Part shown: positions 33,040 to 41,815 of the stretch, one piece after another
Numbering within the stretch: the first letter of the stretch is position 1
Layout: the number at the start of each line of letters is the position of its first letter
Notes under the pieces: model-generated
The model's database searches: none
What the model saw: only the letters and a program-made list of their open reading frames with translations
Told to the model about the DNA's origin: nothing
Assembly (NCBI GenBank): GCA_910584075.1
Contig: CAJTZI010000001.1
Coordinates: 1 to 64,000 of the forward strand
Length of the DNA: 64,000 bases
Reading direction: 5' to 3'
Source: an uncultured Oscillibacter sp.
GTDB lineage: Bacteria > Bacillota > Clostridia > Oscillospirales > Oscillospiraceae
Program-made: the position numbers and the translations under genes

Positions 33040-34401
33040 TTACGTTTTCCGCTTCCGCCGGACCTCCGGCTGGAAGGCCTCCAGCTCCCGGGCGGTAAGG
33101 CCGGAGAGCAGCAGCAGGCACAGCAGGTTCGGCAGACACATCAGTGCGTTGCAGATGTCGGAGAAGCAGAACACCGCCTCCAACTCCGCCGCCCCCCCCC
33201 ACGCCGCCACCAGGGCGAACGCCAGCCGGTAGATCAGAATCCGCCGGGTGCCGAAGAGGTATTCAAAGGCCTTCTCCCCTTGGTACGCCCCGCCCAGAAT
33301 GGAGGTGAAGGCGAAGAGGACCACGGAGACGCTCACCAGCAGGCCCCCTGCTGGCCCCAGCACGGAGCGGAAGGCCAGGATGGTCAGCGCCGCGCCGTCC
33401 ACGGCGTTCCCGGCGGCGTCCACCGCCCCCAGGACCCCGGAGCAGCAAATCACCAGACCCGTGACGGTGCAGACCACGCAGGTGTCGAAAAAGGCACCGG
33501 TCATGCCGATGTATCCCTGCCGGGCGGGGCTGCTGGCGGCGGCGGCGGCGGAGATCCCGGCGGAGCCCATGCCCGCCTCATTGGAGAACACCCCCCGGGC
33601 CACGCCCCAGCGGACGGTGTTCATCAAGGTCCCCGCCGCGCCGCCAGCCGCCGCCCGGGGAGAGACGGCACAGCGGAGGATCTGGCCGACTCCGGCGGGC
33701 AGATTTTCCCGGCAGCTCCACAGCACCGCCACCGCCGCCCCCAGATACAGTGCCGCCATCACCGGCACCACCGCCGCGGAGGCCCGGGCCACGCTCTTCA
33801 CACCCCCCAGAATGACAGCCAGCGCCAGCCCCGCCGTCACCAGACCGGTGATCCGCATCGGCACGCCGAAGGAGGCCTCCAGCGCCCCGGCGATGGAGTT
33901 GGCCTGGGCCATGCCGCCGATGCCGAAGGAGGAGCACACTGCGAAGAGCGCATAGGCCGCCCCCATGACAGCTCCCGGGCGCCCCAGGCCCTCCCGCATG
34001 ACGTACATGGGCCCGCCGGACATCTCTCCCCGGCGGTTGCGGCGGCGGAACTTTACCGCCAGCAGACACTCCGCCAGCTTGGTGGAAAGACCCAGCAGAG
34101 CCGCCAGCTCCATCCACACCAGCGCCCCGGGCCCTCCCGCCACCAGGGCCGTAGCCACGCCCACGATGTTGCCGGTGCCGATGGTGGCGGCCAGAGCGGT
34201 CATCAGGGAGGCGAAGGGGGTCACGTCGCCGTCCCGGCCCTTCACCCGGGCCTCCCGGCCCAGGGCGGCCCCCAGAGCGTAACCCAGATTCCGCCAGGGG
34301 AGAAACCGGGTGCGAAGCGTCAGAAACGCCCCCGTCCCCACCAGCAGCGCCAGTGTGCCAGGCCCCCAGAGAAGATCATCGGCGGCCCGCAGCCACTCCA
34401 T
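33040..34401 (-). CDS. Alanine/glycine:cation symporter (AGCS family)
   Basis: The 453-residue protein has about ten membrane spans and AGCS landmarks: FASLMTALAATIGTGNIVGVA (read as two parts around the T-G-N-I-V-G-V-A core), GPGALVWMELAALLGLSTK, GGPMYVM, and RGVFSNEAGMGSAG, where SNEAG-GS is the family signature. It imports alanine or glycine with sodium. The ATG at 34401 follows GGAGG by 13 bases; the GTG two codons earlier (34407) has better spacing and could be the real start. It is monocistronic, 39 bp upstream on the minus strand is free of genes until spoVT's terminator. Confidence 0.9.
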   Translation of the reverse strand: MEWLRAADDLLWGPGTLALLVGTGAFLTLRTRFLPWRNLGYALGAALGREARVKGRDGDVTPFASLMTALAATIGTGNIVGVATALVAGGPGALVWMELAALLGLSTKLAECLLAVKFRRRNRRGEMSGGPMYVMREGLGRPGAVMGAAYALFAVCSSFGIGGMAQANSIAGALEASFGVPMRITGLVTAGLALAVILGGVKSVARASAAVVPVMAALYLGAAVAVLWSCRENLPAGVGQILRCAVSPRAAAGGAAGTLMNTVRWGVARGVFSNEAGMGSAGISAAAAASSPARQGYIGMTGAFFDTCVVCTVTGLVICCSGVLGAVDAAGNAVDGAALTILAFRSVLGPAGGLLVSVSVVLFAFTSILGGAYQGEKAFEYLFGTRRILIYRLAFALVAAWGGAAELEAVFCFSDICNALMCLPNLLCLLLLSGLTARELEAFQPEVRRKRKT

Positions 34402-34470
34402 CACCACACGCCCACCTCCGCACAAAATTCTTGGTACAGAATATAGGCCGGACAGGGGGATATATTCCGA

Positions 34471-34500
34471 AAAAAACGGACACCCCGTCAAGGGGCGTCC
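34471..34500 (-). terminator. Terminator of spoVT
   Basis: On the minus strand GGACGCCCC (34492-34500) pairs with GGGGTGTCC (34478-34486) and is followed by GTTTTTT, a canonical intrinsic terminator 12 bp after the spoVT stop. Confidence 0.85.
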
Positions 34501-34512
34501 GTGGGCCGGCGC

Positions 34513-35052
34513 TCAGGCCTCCATATGCCTGCCCAAAAAGGCGGCGATGGTCTGTGCCAGCTTGTATTCCGCGTCGCCGGGGACGGCGGGGGCATTGCCG
34601 ATAAACAGCACAAGGCCCAGCAGGTCGCCCTCGGAGAGAATGGGCGCCGCCACATTGGCCACAAGGCGGTCGCTGCTGTCGGACACGGGGATGGCCTGAC
34701 CCTCGCCGCCGTACTGGTAGATCTGGCGGTTCTCCATAATCTGCTCCAGCTCCGAGGTGATGCGCTTGCCCATCAGCTCCCGCTTGCCGCCGCCGGCCAC
34801 GGCGATGACCGTGTCCCGGTCGGTGACGGCGCAGATGGAGCCGGTGGAGCGGCTCATGGTCTCGCACAGCTGTCCGGCGAAATCCTCCACGCCTCCCAGA
34901 AGGGAGTACTTCTTGAAAATAACCTCCCCGTCCCGGCTGGTGTAAATCTCCAGGGGGTCGCCCTCCCGAATACGCATGGTGCGGCGGATTTCCTTGGGGA
35001 TGACGACCCGTCCCAGGTCATCAATCCGCCGCACGATTCCAGTTGCTTTCAT
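34513..35052 (-). CDS. spoVT: Stage V sporulation protein T, AbrB-type regulator
   Basis: The 179-residue protein has the length and layout of SpoVT: an N-terminal swapped-hairpin AbrB domain MKATGIVRRIDDLGRVVIPK and EIRRTMRIREGDPLEIYT (to about residue 50), then a GAF-like C-terminal domain (about 55-178, with DTVIAVAGGGKRELMGKRI). SpoVT fine-tunes sigma-G-dependent genes in the forespore and influences germination. The ATG at 35052 has AAAAGGAG upstream. A sigma-G/F-like promoter lies 77-105 bp upstream, as expected if the gene is switched on in the forespore. Confidence 0.95.
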   Translation of the reverse strand: MKATGIVRRIDDLGRVVIPKEIRRTMRIREGDPLEIYTSRDGEVIFKKYSLLGGVEDFAGQLCETMSRSTGSICAVTDRDTVIAVAGGGKRELMGKRITSELEQIMENRQIYQYGGEGQAIPVSDSSDRLVANVAAPILSEGDLLGLVLFIGNAPAVPGDAEYKLAQTIAAFLGRHMEA

Positions 35053-35128
35053 ATCAAAACTCCTTTTATCGGTTAAGTGGATATGTCTGCCGCCGGCGTG
35101 TTTCGCCGGATGCCTCTCTGGCAAAAGA

Positions 35129-35157
35129 TAGTATCCACAATATTTCCCGCCTTATGC
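35129..35157 (-). promoter_or_regulatory. Sigma-G/sigma-F-like forespore promoter of spoVT
   Basis: On the minus strand GCATA (35153-35157) fits the GMATR -35 consensus, and after 17 bases GATACTA (35129-35135) matches six of seven positions of the CATNMTA -10. It is the only convincing promoter close upstream of spoVT. Confidence 0.6.
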
Positions 35158-35321
35158 CGGGAACAGGGCTGGAGAAGTTTGGGAAATCAGCGAACAAAAC
35201 GGCGTCTTCTGCCATTGCCGCAGTCTGTCAGAAAGGCCCGTCTGGAGACAGGCTCTTTCCATCACGCGTCCGTCGGACGTTCTGATGATGCGGTAAGCTC
35301 CGCGGAACAGACGGCGCCCCG

Positions 35322-35356
35322 CCAAAAAACGGGCTGTCCGCGTGCGGACAGCCCGT
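35322..35356 (-). terminator. Strong minus-strand terminator upstream of spoVT
   Basis: ACGGGCTGTCCG (35329-35340) pairs perfectly with CGGACAGCCCGT (35345-35356). On the minus strand the stem is followed by TTTTTT. It ends transcription arriving from the holB-ricT-HAD operon, or from an unannotated RNA in 35357-35650. Confidence 0.8.
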
Positions 35357-35650
35357 ACCCTTTGTATAATCAGCGTTCCGGCATCCTTCAAACAACTCCT
35401 GATTCTCATTCGTGTTCCCACCGCTGGAATGCAGGTGATCGCTTTATCACTATTCAAAACACCAAACCGCTTCCGCCTCTACAGATTGGCCGCGGCATCT
35501 CATAACATCTCTTCCCTTTCGAAAACTCCGATCAGGCCCATGGAATCGGAAAGAGCCGTTTGTACGGTCATTACAAAACCATCTCCGCTGTTCCGCAGGA
35601 ATGCCCATTTTTTACCGCATTTTACCAGAAACACGAGGCCAGATTTGGAC
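35357..35650 (-). other. 294-bp gap between the HAD gene and a terminator; possible RNA
   Basis: No protein gene is convincing here. A minus-strand -35/-10 pair TTGAAG/TATACA with 17-base spacing lies at about 35364-35392, right before the terminator. A short frame with start near 35571 (MTVQTALSDSMGLIGVFERE...) has a weak ribosome site. The region may be an untranslated trailer or a small RNA. Confidence 0.3.
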
Positions 35651-36496
35651 TCAGGCAAAGCGCCGGTCCAAAATTTCCACCACCTCCGCCAGCACCCCCT
35701 CTCGGGCGTCGCAGACGACCGTCGCTCCGCATTCCCGCACGGCGGGAATGCAGTTGGCGGGGGCGAAGCCCTCCCGGGCGGCGGTGAGCATGGAGATGTC
35801 GTTGGCCTCGTCCCCCACACAGTAGACGCGGTCCATGGAGATCCCCAGCCGCCGGGCGAGACGGCGGACCATGCCGCCCTTGTTGGCTCCCCTGACGGTC
35901 ATCTCCAGCAGCGTCTGTCCAGAGAAGATCAGCTCGTAGTCCCCGGCCCAGCCCCGCTCTCTCAGAAAAGCCGCAATCTCTGCCAGCGTACCGTGCTCCG
36001 CCTCAAAGAGGAGCTTCCCCAGAGGCAGAGGCACCTCTGTCAGGCTGGGCACCTCGGTGACGCCCACCTTGGTCACATGCTCATGGCGGCGGGTGAATTC
36101 ATTGGGATGGACGGCGTAAATGACGTTTCCGATGTGGTAGGCCTCCACCGCCGCCTCCGGAAAACGGTCCAGCACCGCCTGCCCCCGCTCCAGGGCCAGC
36201 CGGTCCAGCAGGGCGGTCTCCAGATACTCCCCGGTCTGAAAGTCATACAGCGCCGCGCCGTTGCACACCACGCCGGGGGCGTTCATGGGCACCAGCTCTG
36301 CGTATTTGAGGAAGGCCGCCAAGGCCCGGCCGGTGGAGACGGCAAAGCGCCCCCCCTGGGCCATGAAGTACACCAGGGCCTCCCGGTTCCGCTCCGGCAG
36401 AGGCGGCACCGGCGCCCCGGTGCGCAGGGCCTCCTCCGTGTAGATCAGGGTGTTGTCAAAGTCGCTGGCCAGCAGTACGCCGGTAAATTTCCCCAT
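35651..36496 (-). CDS. HAD-family (Cof-type) phosphatase
   Basis: The 281-residue protein is a type IIB HAD hydrolase: motif I LLASDFDNTLI (about residues 8-18, nucleophile Asp and acid Asp), motif II FAVSTGRAL, motif III lysine in RGANKGGMVRRL, and motif IV VYCVGDEANDISML. Such enzymes dephosphorylate sugar phosphates or other small molecules in the cytoplasm. GGAGAG precedes the ATG at 36496. It is 66 bp downstream of ricT on the same strand and may be the third gene of the holB operon. Confidence 0.9.
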   Translation of the reverse strand: MGKFTGVLLASDFDNTLIYTEEALRTGAPVPPLPERNREALVYFMAQGGRFAVSTGRALAAFLKYAELVPMNAPGVVCNGAALYDFQTGEYLETALLDRLALERGQAVLDRFPEAAVEAYHIGNVIYAVHPNEFTRRHEHVTKVGVTEVPSLTEVPLPLGKLLFEAEHGTLAEIAAFLRERGWAGDYELIFSGQTLLEMTVRGANKGGMVRRLARRLGISMDRVYCVGDEANDISMLTAAREGFAPANCIPAVRECGATVVCDAREGVLAEVVEILDRRFA

Positions 36497-36562
36497 AACG
36501 CTCTCCTTTTCCGCCTGAAAAACCGCCGTCCGCACAGCGGACGGCGGTTTTCTCTGTCAAGT

Positions 36563-37792
36563 CTATTCCGCCTTGGGCGGGATGCCGCCTCCGCCGCCCT
36601 TGCCCCGGCGGCGTCCGCCCCGGTAGTAGGGCTTACGGCGCTTGGCCTCCCCGCCGCCCTCGCCCGCCGGTTTGGACTGCTGGGGCTGACGGGGCTTTCC
36701 CGCAGGCTTTTTGTCGTTCTGCCGGTCCTCCGCGGGCCGGAACTGGCCCCCGGCGGCGGGCTTTCCGCCGTGACCCCGCCGTCCGCCCCGGTGGCGGCGG
36801 CGGGAACGGTTCTCGCCGCCCTCCTGGCCGAACTTCTCCCGGACAGGAGCTTCCTCCAGGGGGTGGTCCATGTAAAAGGGAGTGGCGAAGATGGGGGTCT
36901 CAAAGCTCTCCTCCGTCCGCTCTTCCACATAGCGGGCGGGCCGCTCCGGGATCTCGATGCCCTCCCGGCTGCCCTTGCCGTTGCGCAGCACTTTGATCTC
37001 ACAGCTGCGGTAGATCTTCAGGGGCTCGCTGGGGCCGGAGGCGTCCAGGGCGACCTTCACGGTCTCCCGCAGCAGGTCCACGCTCTTCACGTTGCCGGGG
37101 CCGTCCGGGGTCTGGACAAAGCTCTCCGGCTTGGGCATCCGCTTGGCGGCGTCCTCGTAGGCGTTCTGCTCATATTTCAGGCAGCACATCAGCCGCCCGC
37201 AGGTGCCGGAGATCTTGGTGGGATTCAGGCTGAGGTTCTGGGTCTTGGCCATCTTGATGGAGACGGGGAGAAACCCGTCCAGAAACTGGGAACAGCAGAA
37301 GGGCCGCCCGCAGATGCCAAGTCCCCCGATCATCTTGGCCTCGTCCCGCACGCCGATCTGCCTGAGCTCGATGCGGGCCCGGAACACGGAGGCCAGGTCC
37401 CGCACCAGCTCCCGGAAGTCCACCCGGCCGTCAGCGGTGAAGTAGAAGATGATCTTGTTTCCGTCAAAACTGGCGGAGACGTTCACCAGCTTCATCTCCA
37501 GGCCGTGGGCGGCGATCTTCCGCTCGCAGATGTCAAAGGCCTCCCGCTCTTTTTTCTTGTTGTACTCCACGGTGCGGCAGTCGCTCTCCGTGGCCATGCG
37601 CAGCACGGCGCACAGAGGACGGACAATGGTGGAATCGTCCACCTCGTGGTTGCCCTCCGTGCAGGTGGCAAACTCCGGGCCCTGGGCGGTCTCCACGATC
37701 ACCTGGTCCCCCATCTTCACCGCGGCCCCCTTGGGGTCGAAATAATAATTCTTGCAGCCGCCCCGAAAGCGGACGCTGATCACTTCTGTCAA
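36563..37792 (-). CDS. ricT: RicT/YaaT family (PSP1 domain) protein with long basic tail
   Basis: Residues 1 to about 270 match the PSP1/RicT family: GDQVIVETAQGPEFA, the cysteine sets GLGICGRPFCCSQFL and SGTCGRLMCCLKYEQ (ligands for the [4Fe-4S] clusters of the Ric complex), and KTQNLSLNPTKISG. RicT with RicA and RicF promotes RNase Y-dependent mRNA maturation and sporulation in Bacillus. The last 130 or so residues form an Arg/Gly/Lys-rich disordered tail (RRRHRGGRRGHGGKP) absent from Bacillus RicT. The start is a TTG with GGAGG seven bases upstream, overlapping the holB stop by 4 bp. Confidence 0.9.
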   Translation of the reverse strand: MTEVISVRFRGGCKNYYFDPKGAAVKMGDQVIVETAQGPEFATCTEGNHEVDDSTIVRPLCAVLRMATESDCRTVEYNKKKEREAFDICERKIAAHGLEMKLVNVSASFDGNKIIFYFTADGRVDFRELVRDLASVFRARIELRQIGVRDEAKMIGGLGICGRPFCCSQFLDGFLPVSIKMAKTQNLSLNPTKISGTCGRLMCCLKYEQNAYEDAAKRMPKPESFVQTPDGPGNVKSVDLLRETVKVALDASGPSEPLKIYRSCEIKVLRNGKGSREGIEIPERPARYVEERTEESFETPIFATPFYMDHPLEEAPVREKFGQEGGENRSRRRHRGGRRGHGGKPAAGGQFRPAEDRQNDKKPAGKPRQPQQSKPAGEGGGEAKRRKPYYRGGRRRGKGGGGGIPPKAE

Positions 37793-38646
37793 AAGATTTC
37801 CTCCAATTCCACCGCCAGCGCGCCCAGCACATGGCCCGGGCCAATGTTATAGGCGCACTCCCCGCGGTACTTCTGCAACACCTCTATTGTGCGCACAATT
37901 TGGGATTTTGTCAAGTTTTTCGCGAGAAAAGACGCGCTCTCCCGGAGATTTTCCCCCGGCGGCTGCCCGTAGAGCAGAAAAAGCGCCGCCGAGAAGACCT
38001 CCCGGCACTCCTCCAGCATGGCAGACAGGTCCTCCCGGGTTGTCCGCTTCTTCTCCAGCCGCGCCGCCAGCTCCGCGGCGCTCCCCCGCTTTTTGGAGCC
38101 CAGACAGCGGCAGAGCCGCTCCGCCGCCTCCGAAAGCGCGCCGCCAGCTCCGTCCCCGGCATCTCCCGGGCGGAGCTCCACACAGCGGGAGCGGAGGGTC
38201 TGGAGTACCGCGGCGGGGTTCTCTGCGCAGAAGAGGAAGGCGGCGTAGGGGGGGCCCTCCTCCACGATCTTCAGCAGTACATTCTGGTCCTGCTCCGTCA
38301 AAAGGCCGCAGTCCGGGAAGATGTAGACCTTCCGCCGGCCCTCGTTGGGACGGATGTAGGCGTCCGCCCGGACAGACCGCACCACGTCCACGGCGATGTT
38401 TTTGTGGGCCTCATCCCGGACAACGGTGACGTCCGGGTGGATACCGGAGAACACCTTCCGGCAGGCGGGACAGACGCCGCAGGGCCTCTCTCCCTCCCCC
38501 TGACACTCCAGGGCGGCGGCGGCGTACCGGGCGGCGGCGGCCAGGTCTCCGCCGCCGGTGAACAGCAGCGCGTGGGACAGCGTGCCCCGGCCGGCGGCCT
38601 CCCGAATGCGGACAGCGGCGGGGTCGGCGGGTGAAAACGGGGACAT
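37789..38646 (-). CDS. holB: DNA polymerase III subunit delta'
   Basis: The 285-residue clamp-loader subunit has a degenerate P-loop region (HALLFTGGGDLAAA), a zinc module CGVCPACRKVFSG of the delta'/tau type, HPDVTVV and KVYIFPDCGLLTEQDQNVLLKIVEEGP, the equivalent of Walker B and sensor regions, and AAFLFCAENPAAVLQTLRSRC (SRC motif). The ATG at 38646 has GGGAGGG upstream; the frame is open far beyond it. The gene pairs with ricT by a 4-bp overlap, an order conserved in Firmicutes. The upstream tmk/yaaR genes usual in Bacillus are not present in this window. Confidence 0.9.
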   Translation of the reverse strand: MSPFSPADPAAVRIREAAGRGTLSHALLFTGGGDLAAAARYAAAALECQGEGERPCGVCPACRKVFSGIHPDVTVVRDEAHKNIAVDVVRSVRADAYIRPNEGRRKVYIFPDCGLLTEQDQNVLLKIVEEGPPYAAFLFCAENPAAVLQTLRSRCVELRPGDAGDGAGGALSEAAERLCRCLGSKKRGSAAELAARLEKKRTTREDLSAMLEECREVFSAALFLLYGQPPGENLRESASFLAKNLTKSQIVRTIEVLQKYRGECAYNIGPGHVLGALAVELEEIF

Positions 38647-38914
38647 GGCGAGCCCTCCCGAACAAGATGATACCTGATTATACCTCCGAAGCCCACCGAA
38701 TGCAAGTCCCGCCCACCCCGCCGAGAGGCCGGAACGCCGGAGGAGGAAACAGGAAAAACGGTAAAGCGCAAACGTGTGCCAAAGGCCTTCCGCCGGGAGA
38801 ATAGACAAAAAAACTTCTCACTTTTGGAACAACTGCCATGCCTTTTGTGCAAAACCTCCAGAACACTGGGGATTTCCTCCGGTTTCCGGCGAATTTCTTT
38901 ATGATATTTATGAA
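38647..38914. other. Divergent intergenic region between holB and ppdK
   Basis: Together with the ppdK leader to 39042 this gap is about 400 bp. The left part (38647-38700) should hold the holB promoter, for which no strong pair is seen. The right part is AT-rich and carries the ppdK promoter. Confidence 0.5.
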
Positions 38915-38943
38915 TTGTTTTCCAGAAAATGACCTATTATAAT
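38915..38943 (+). promoter_or_regulatory. Promoter of ppdK
   Basis: TTGTTT (38915-38920) is 17 bases from a perfect TATAAT (38938-38943). The leader is about 93 bases long. Confidence 0.7.
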
Positions 38944-39042
38944 ATTATAGCTAACTGATTGAACCGACACAGCACAGACCCGTGTACGAACACACGATAC
39001 TATCTGCCCGGCGGGGCGGAGATAAAAAACGGAGGAATGAAG

Positions 39043-41673
39043 ATGAGCAAAAAGTACTGCTACCTGTTCACCGAGGGCAACGCCAACATGCGGGAGCTTC
39101 TGGGCGGCAAGGGCGCCAACCTGGCCGAGATGACCAACATCGGTCTGCCTGTGCCCCAGGGCTTCACCATCACCACCGAGGCCTGCACTCAGTACTACGA
39201 GGACGGCCAGAAGATCAATGACGGGATCTTCGCCGAGATCATGGAGTACATCGAGAAGATGGAGGGCATCACCGGCAAGAAGTTCGGCGACATGGAGAAC
39301 CCCCTGCTGGTCTCCGTCCGCTCCGGCGCCCGGGCCTCCATGCCCGGCATGATGGACACCATCCTGAATCTGGGCCTCAACGAGACCGTGGTGGACGTGC
39401 TGGCCAAGAAGTCCGGCAATCCCCGCTGGGCCTGGGACTGCTACCGCCGCTTTATCCAGATGTACTCCGACGTGGTCATGGAAGTCGGCAAGAAGTACTT
39501 TGAGCAGCTGATCGACAAGATGAAGGAGACCCGGGGCGTCACCCAGGACGTGGAGCTCACCGCCGAGGACCTCAAGGAGCTGGCGGGTCAGTTCAAGGCC
39601 GAGTACAAGGCCAAGATCGGCCAGGACTTCCCCACCGACCCCAAGGAGCAGCTGATGGGCGCCGTCAAGGCCGTGTTCCGCTCCTGGGACAACCCCCGCG
39701 CCAACGTCTACCGCCGGGACAATGACATCCCCTACTCCTGGGGCACCGCCGTCAACGTCCAGTCCATGGCCTTCGGCAACATGGGCGACGACTGCGGCAC
39801 CGGCGTGGCCTTCACCCGCAATCCCGCCACCGGCGAGAAGAAGCTCTTCGGCGAGTTTTTGACCAACGCCCAGGGCGAGGACGTGGTGGCCGGCGTCCGG
39901 ACCCCCATGCCCATCGCCGAGATGGCCGAGAAGTTCCCCGAGGCCTTCTCCCAGTTTGAAAGCGTCTGCAAAACCCTGGAGGACCACTACCGGGATATGC
40001 AGGACATGGAGTTCACCGTGGAGCACGGCAAGCTCTACATGCTCCAGACCCGCAACGGCAAGCGCACCGCCCAGGCCGCTCTGAAAATCGCCTGCGACCT
40101 GGTGGACGAGGGCATGATCGACGAGAAGAAGGCCGTGGCCATGGTGGAGCCCCGCACCCTGGACACTCTGCTCCACCCCCAGTTTGACGCTGCCGCTTTG
40201 AAGCAGAGCAAGGTTATGGGCAAGGCCCTGGGCGCCTCTCCCGGCGCCGCCAGCGGCAAGGCCGTGTTCTCCGCCGAGGACGCCAAGGCCTGGGCCGCCC
40301 GGGGCGAGAAGGTGATTCTGGTCCGCCTGGAGACCTCCCCCGAGGACATCGAGGGCATGAAGGCCGCCCAGGGCATCCTCACCGTCCGCGGCGGCATGAC
40401 CTCCCACGCCGCCGTGGTGGCCCGCGGCATGGGCAAGTGCTGCGTCTCCGGCTGCGGCGACATCAAAATGGACGAGGAGAACAAGCAGTTCGAGCTGGCC
40501 GGCAAGATGTACCGCGAGGGCGACTGGCTGAGCCTGGACGGCTCCACCGGCAATATCTACGACGGCGCCGTTCCCACCGTGGACGCCACCATCGGCGGCG
40601 AGTTCGGCCGCATCATGGGCTGGGCGGACAAGTACCGCCGTCTGGACGTCCGCACCAACGCCGACACCCCCTATGACGCCAAAAAGGCCCGGGAGCTGGG
40701 CGCCCAGGGCATCGGCCTGTGCCGCACCGAGCATATGTTCTTCAACGACGACCGTATTCAGGCCATCCGGGAGATGATCTGCTCCGACACCGTGGAGCAG
40801 CGGGAGAGAGCTCTTGCCAAGCTGGAGCCCATGCAGCAGGGCGACTTTGAGGGCATCTACGAGGCCATGGAGGGCTGCCCCGTCACCATCCGCTTCCTGG
40901 ATCCCCCCCTGCACGAATTCGTGCCCACCGAGGAGGCCGACATTGCCCTGATGGCCAAGGACATGGGCAAGACCGTGGAGGAGATCAAGGCCATCATCGC
41001 CGGTCTCCATGAGTTCAACCCCATGATGGGCCACCGCGGCTGCCGTCTGGCCGTCACCTATCCGGAGATCGCCCAGATGCAGACCCGGGCCGTCATCAAG
41101 GCCGCCCTGGCTGTTCAGGCCCGCCACAGCGAGTGGACGATGGTGCCTGAGATTATGATCCCCCTGGTGGGCGAGGTGAAGGAGTTCCTCTTCGTCAAGG
41201 GTGTGGTCACTTCCACCGCCGACCAGCTCATCGCCGAGGCCGGCTCCTCCATGAAGTACAAGGTGGGCACCATGATCGAGATCCCCCGCGCGGCCCTGAC
41301 CGCCGACGAGATCGCCCCCCACGCCGACTTCTTCTCCTTCGGCTCCAACGACCTGACCCAGATGACCTTCGGCTTCAGCCGCGACGACGCCGGCAAATTC
41401 CTGGAGGCCTATTACGACAAGAAGATCTACGAGAGCGACCCCTTCGCCAAGCTGGACCAGCACGGCGTGGGCCGTCTGATCTCCAACGCCGCCCGCTGGG
41501 GACGTTCCACCAACCCGGACGTGCATCTGGGTATCTGCGGCGAGCACGGCGGAGATCCCTCCAGCGTGGAGTTCTGCCACAAAATCGGCCTGGACTATGT
41601 GTCCTGCTCTCCCTTCCGGGTGCCCATCGCCCGTCTGGCCGCCGCGCAGGCCGCCATCAAGGACGAGGCCTAA
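39043..41673 (+). CDS. ppdK: Pyruvate, phosphate dikinase
   Basis: The 876-residue enzyme reversibly converts pyruvate, ATP and phosphate to PEP, AMP and pyrophosphate. The nucleotide-binding domain starts with LGGKGANLAEMTNIGLPVPQ and has VSVRSGARASMPGMMDT. The phospho-histidine is in GGMTSHAAVVARGMGKCCVS. The PEP/pyruvate barrel carries GLCRTEHMFF, MGHRGCRL, and FSFGSNDLTQMTFGFSRDD and GEHGGDPSSVEF near the end. Length equals that of the Clostridium symbiosum enzyme. The ATG at 39043 lies seven bases after GGAGG; the ATG at 39037 overlaps the ribosome site. In anaerobes it works with pyrophosphate-linked glycolysis or gluconeogenesis. Confidence 0.97.
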   Translation: MSKKYCYLFTEGNANMRELLGGKGANLAEMTNIGLPVPQGFTITTEACTQYYEDGQKINDGIFAEIMEYIEKMEGITGKKFGDMENPLLVSVRSGARASMPGMMDTILNLGLNETVVDVLAKKSGNPRWAWDCYRRFIQMYSDVVMEVGKKYFEQLIDKMKETRGVTQDVELTAEDLKELAGQFKAEYKAKIGQDFPTDPKEQLMGAVKAVFRSWDNPRANVYRRDNDIPYSWGTAVNVQSMAFGNMGDDCGTGVAFTRNPATGEKKLFGEFLTNAQGEDVVAGVRTPMPIAEMAEKFPEAFSQFESVCKTLEDHYRDMQDMEFTVEHGKLYMLQTRNGKRTAQAALKIACDLVDEGMIDEKKAVAMVEPRTLDTLLHPQFDAAALKQSKVMGKALGASPGAASGKAVFSAEDAKAWAARGEKVILVRLETSPEDIEGMKAAQGILTVRGGMTSHAAVVARGMGKCCVSGCGDIKMDEENKQFELAGKMYREGDWLSLDGSTGNIYDGAVPTVDATIGGEFGRIMGWADKYRRLDVRTNADTPYDAKKARELGAQGIGLCRTEHMFFNDDRIQAIREMICSDTVEQRERALAKLEPMQQGDFEGIYEAMEGCPVTIRFLDPPLHEFVPTEEADIALMAKDMGKTVEEIKAIIAGLHEFNPMMGHRGCRLAVTYPEIAQMQTRAVIKAALAVQARHSEWTMVPEIMIPLVGEVKEFLFVKGVVTSTADQLIAEAGSSMKYKVGTMIEIPRAALTADEIAPHADFFSFGSNDLTQMTFGFSRDDAGKFLEAYYDKKIYESDPFAKLDQHGVGRLISNAARWGRSTNPDVHLGICGEHGGDPSSVEFCHKIGLDYVSCSPFRVPIARLAAAQAAIKDEA

Positions 41674-41718
41674 GCCGCGGCGGGACTTTCAAAGCCGAAA
41701 ATCGATCCCTGAAAAGAA

Positions 41719-41746
41719 GAGGGACGCCGCAAATGCGGCGTCCCTC
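41719..41746 (+). terminator. Terminator of ppdK
   Basis: GAGGGACGCCGCA (41719-41731) pairs with TGCGGCGTCCCTC (41734-41746), followed by CCTCTTTGCTC. Confidence 0.8.
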
Positions 41747-41815
41747 CCTCTTTGCTCCCGCCTGCAAATCAAAATTCTGCGGTTGCCTTTTCCTGCCGGA
41801 ACTGCTATCATTGCA

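Noticed and set aside
33040..34491. N-terminal extension of the AGCS symporter to 34491
   Set aside because: The extra 30 residues contain no membrane or conserved sequence and overlap the spoVT terminator; starts at 34401 or 34407 have a ribosome site.
35152..35457. 101-codon minus-strand frame upstream of spoVT
   Set aside because: A perfect terminator lies inside it, its composition is Arg-rich and non-protein-like, and the spoVT promoter overlaps its end.
35500..35571. Short frame MTVQTALSDSMGLIGVFERE... on the minus strand
   Set aside because: It is only 23 residues long, with a poorly spaced GGAG upstream and no recognisable relative. Noted as part of the possible RNA region but not called.
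38908..41580. Open frame of about 890 codons on the minus strand opposite ppdK
   Set aside because: It is a by-product of high G+C content and strong codon bias in ppdK. It has no ribosome site or recognisable domain, and its translation is an artificial H/G/V/L-rich pattern. Similar long antisense frames at 11304-13190 (+) and 56839-59700 (+) were discarded for the same reason.
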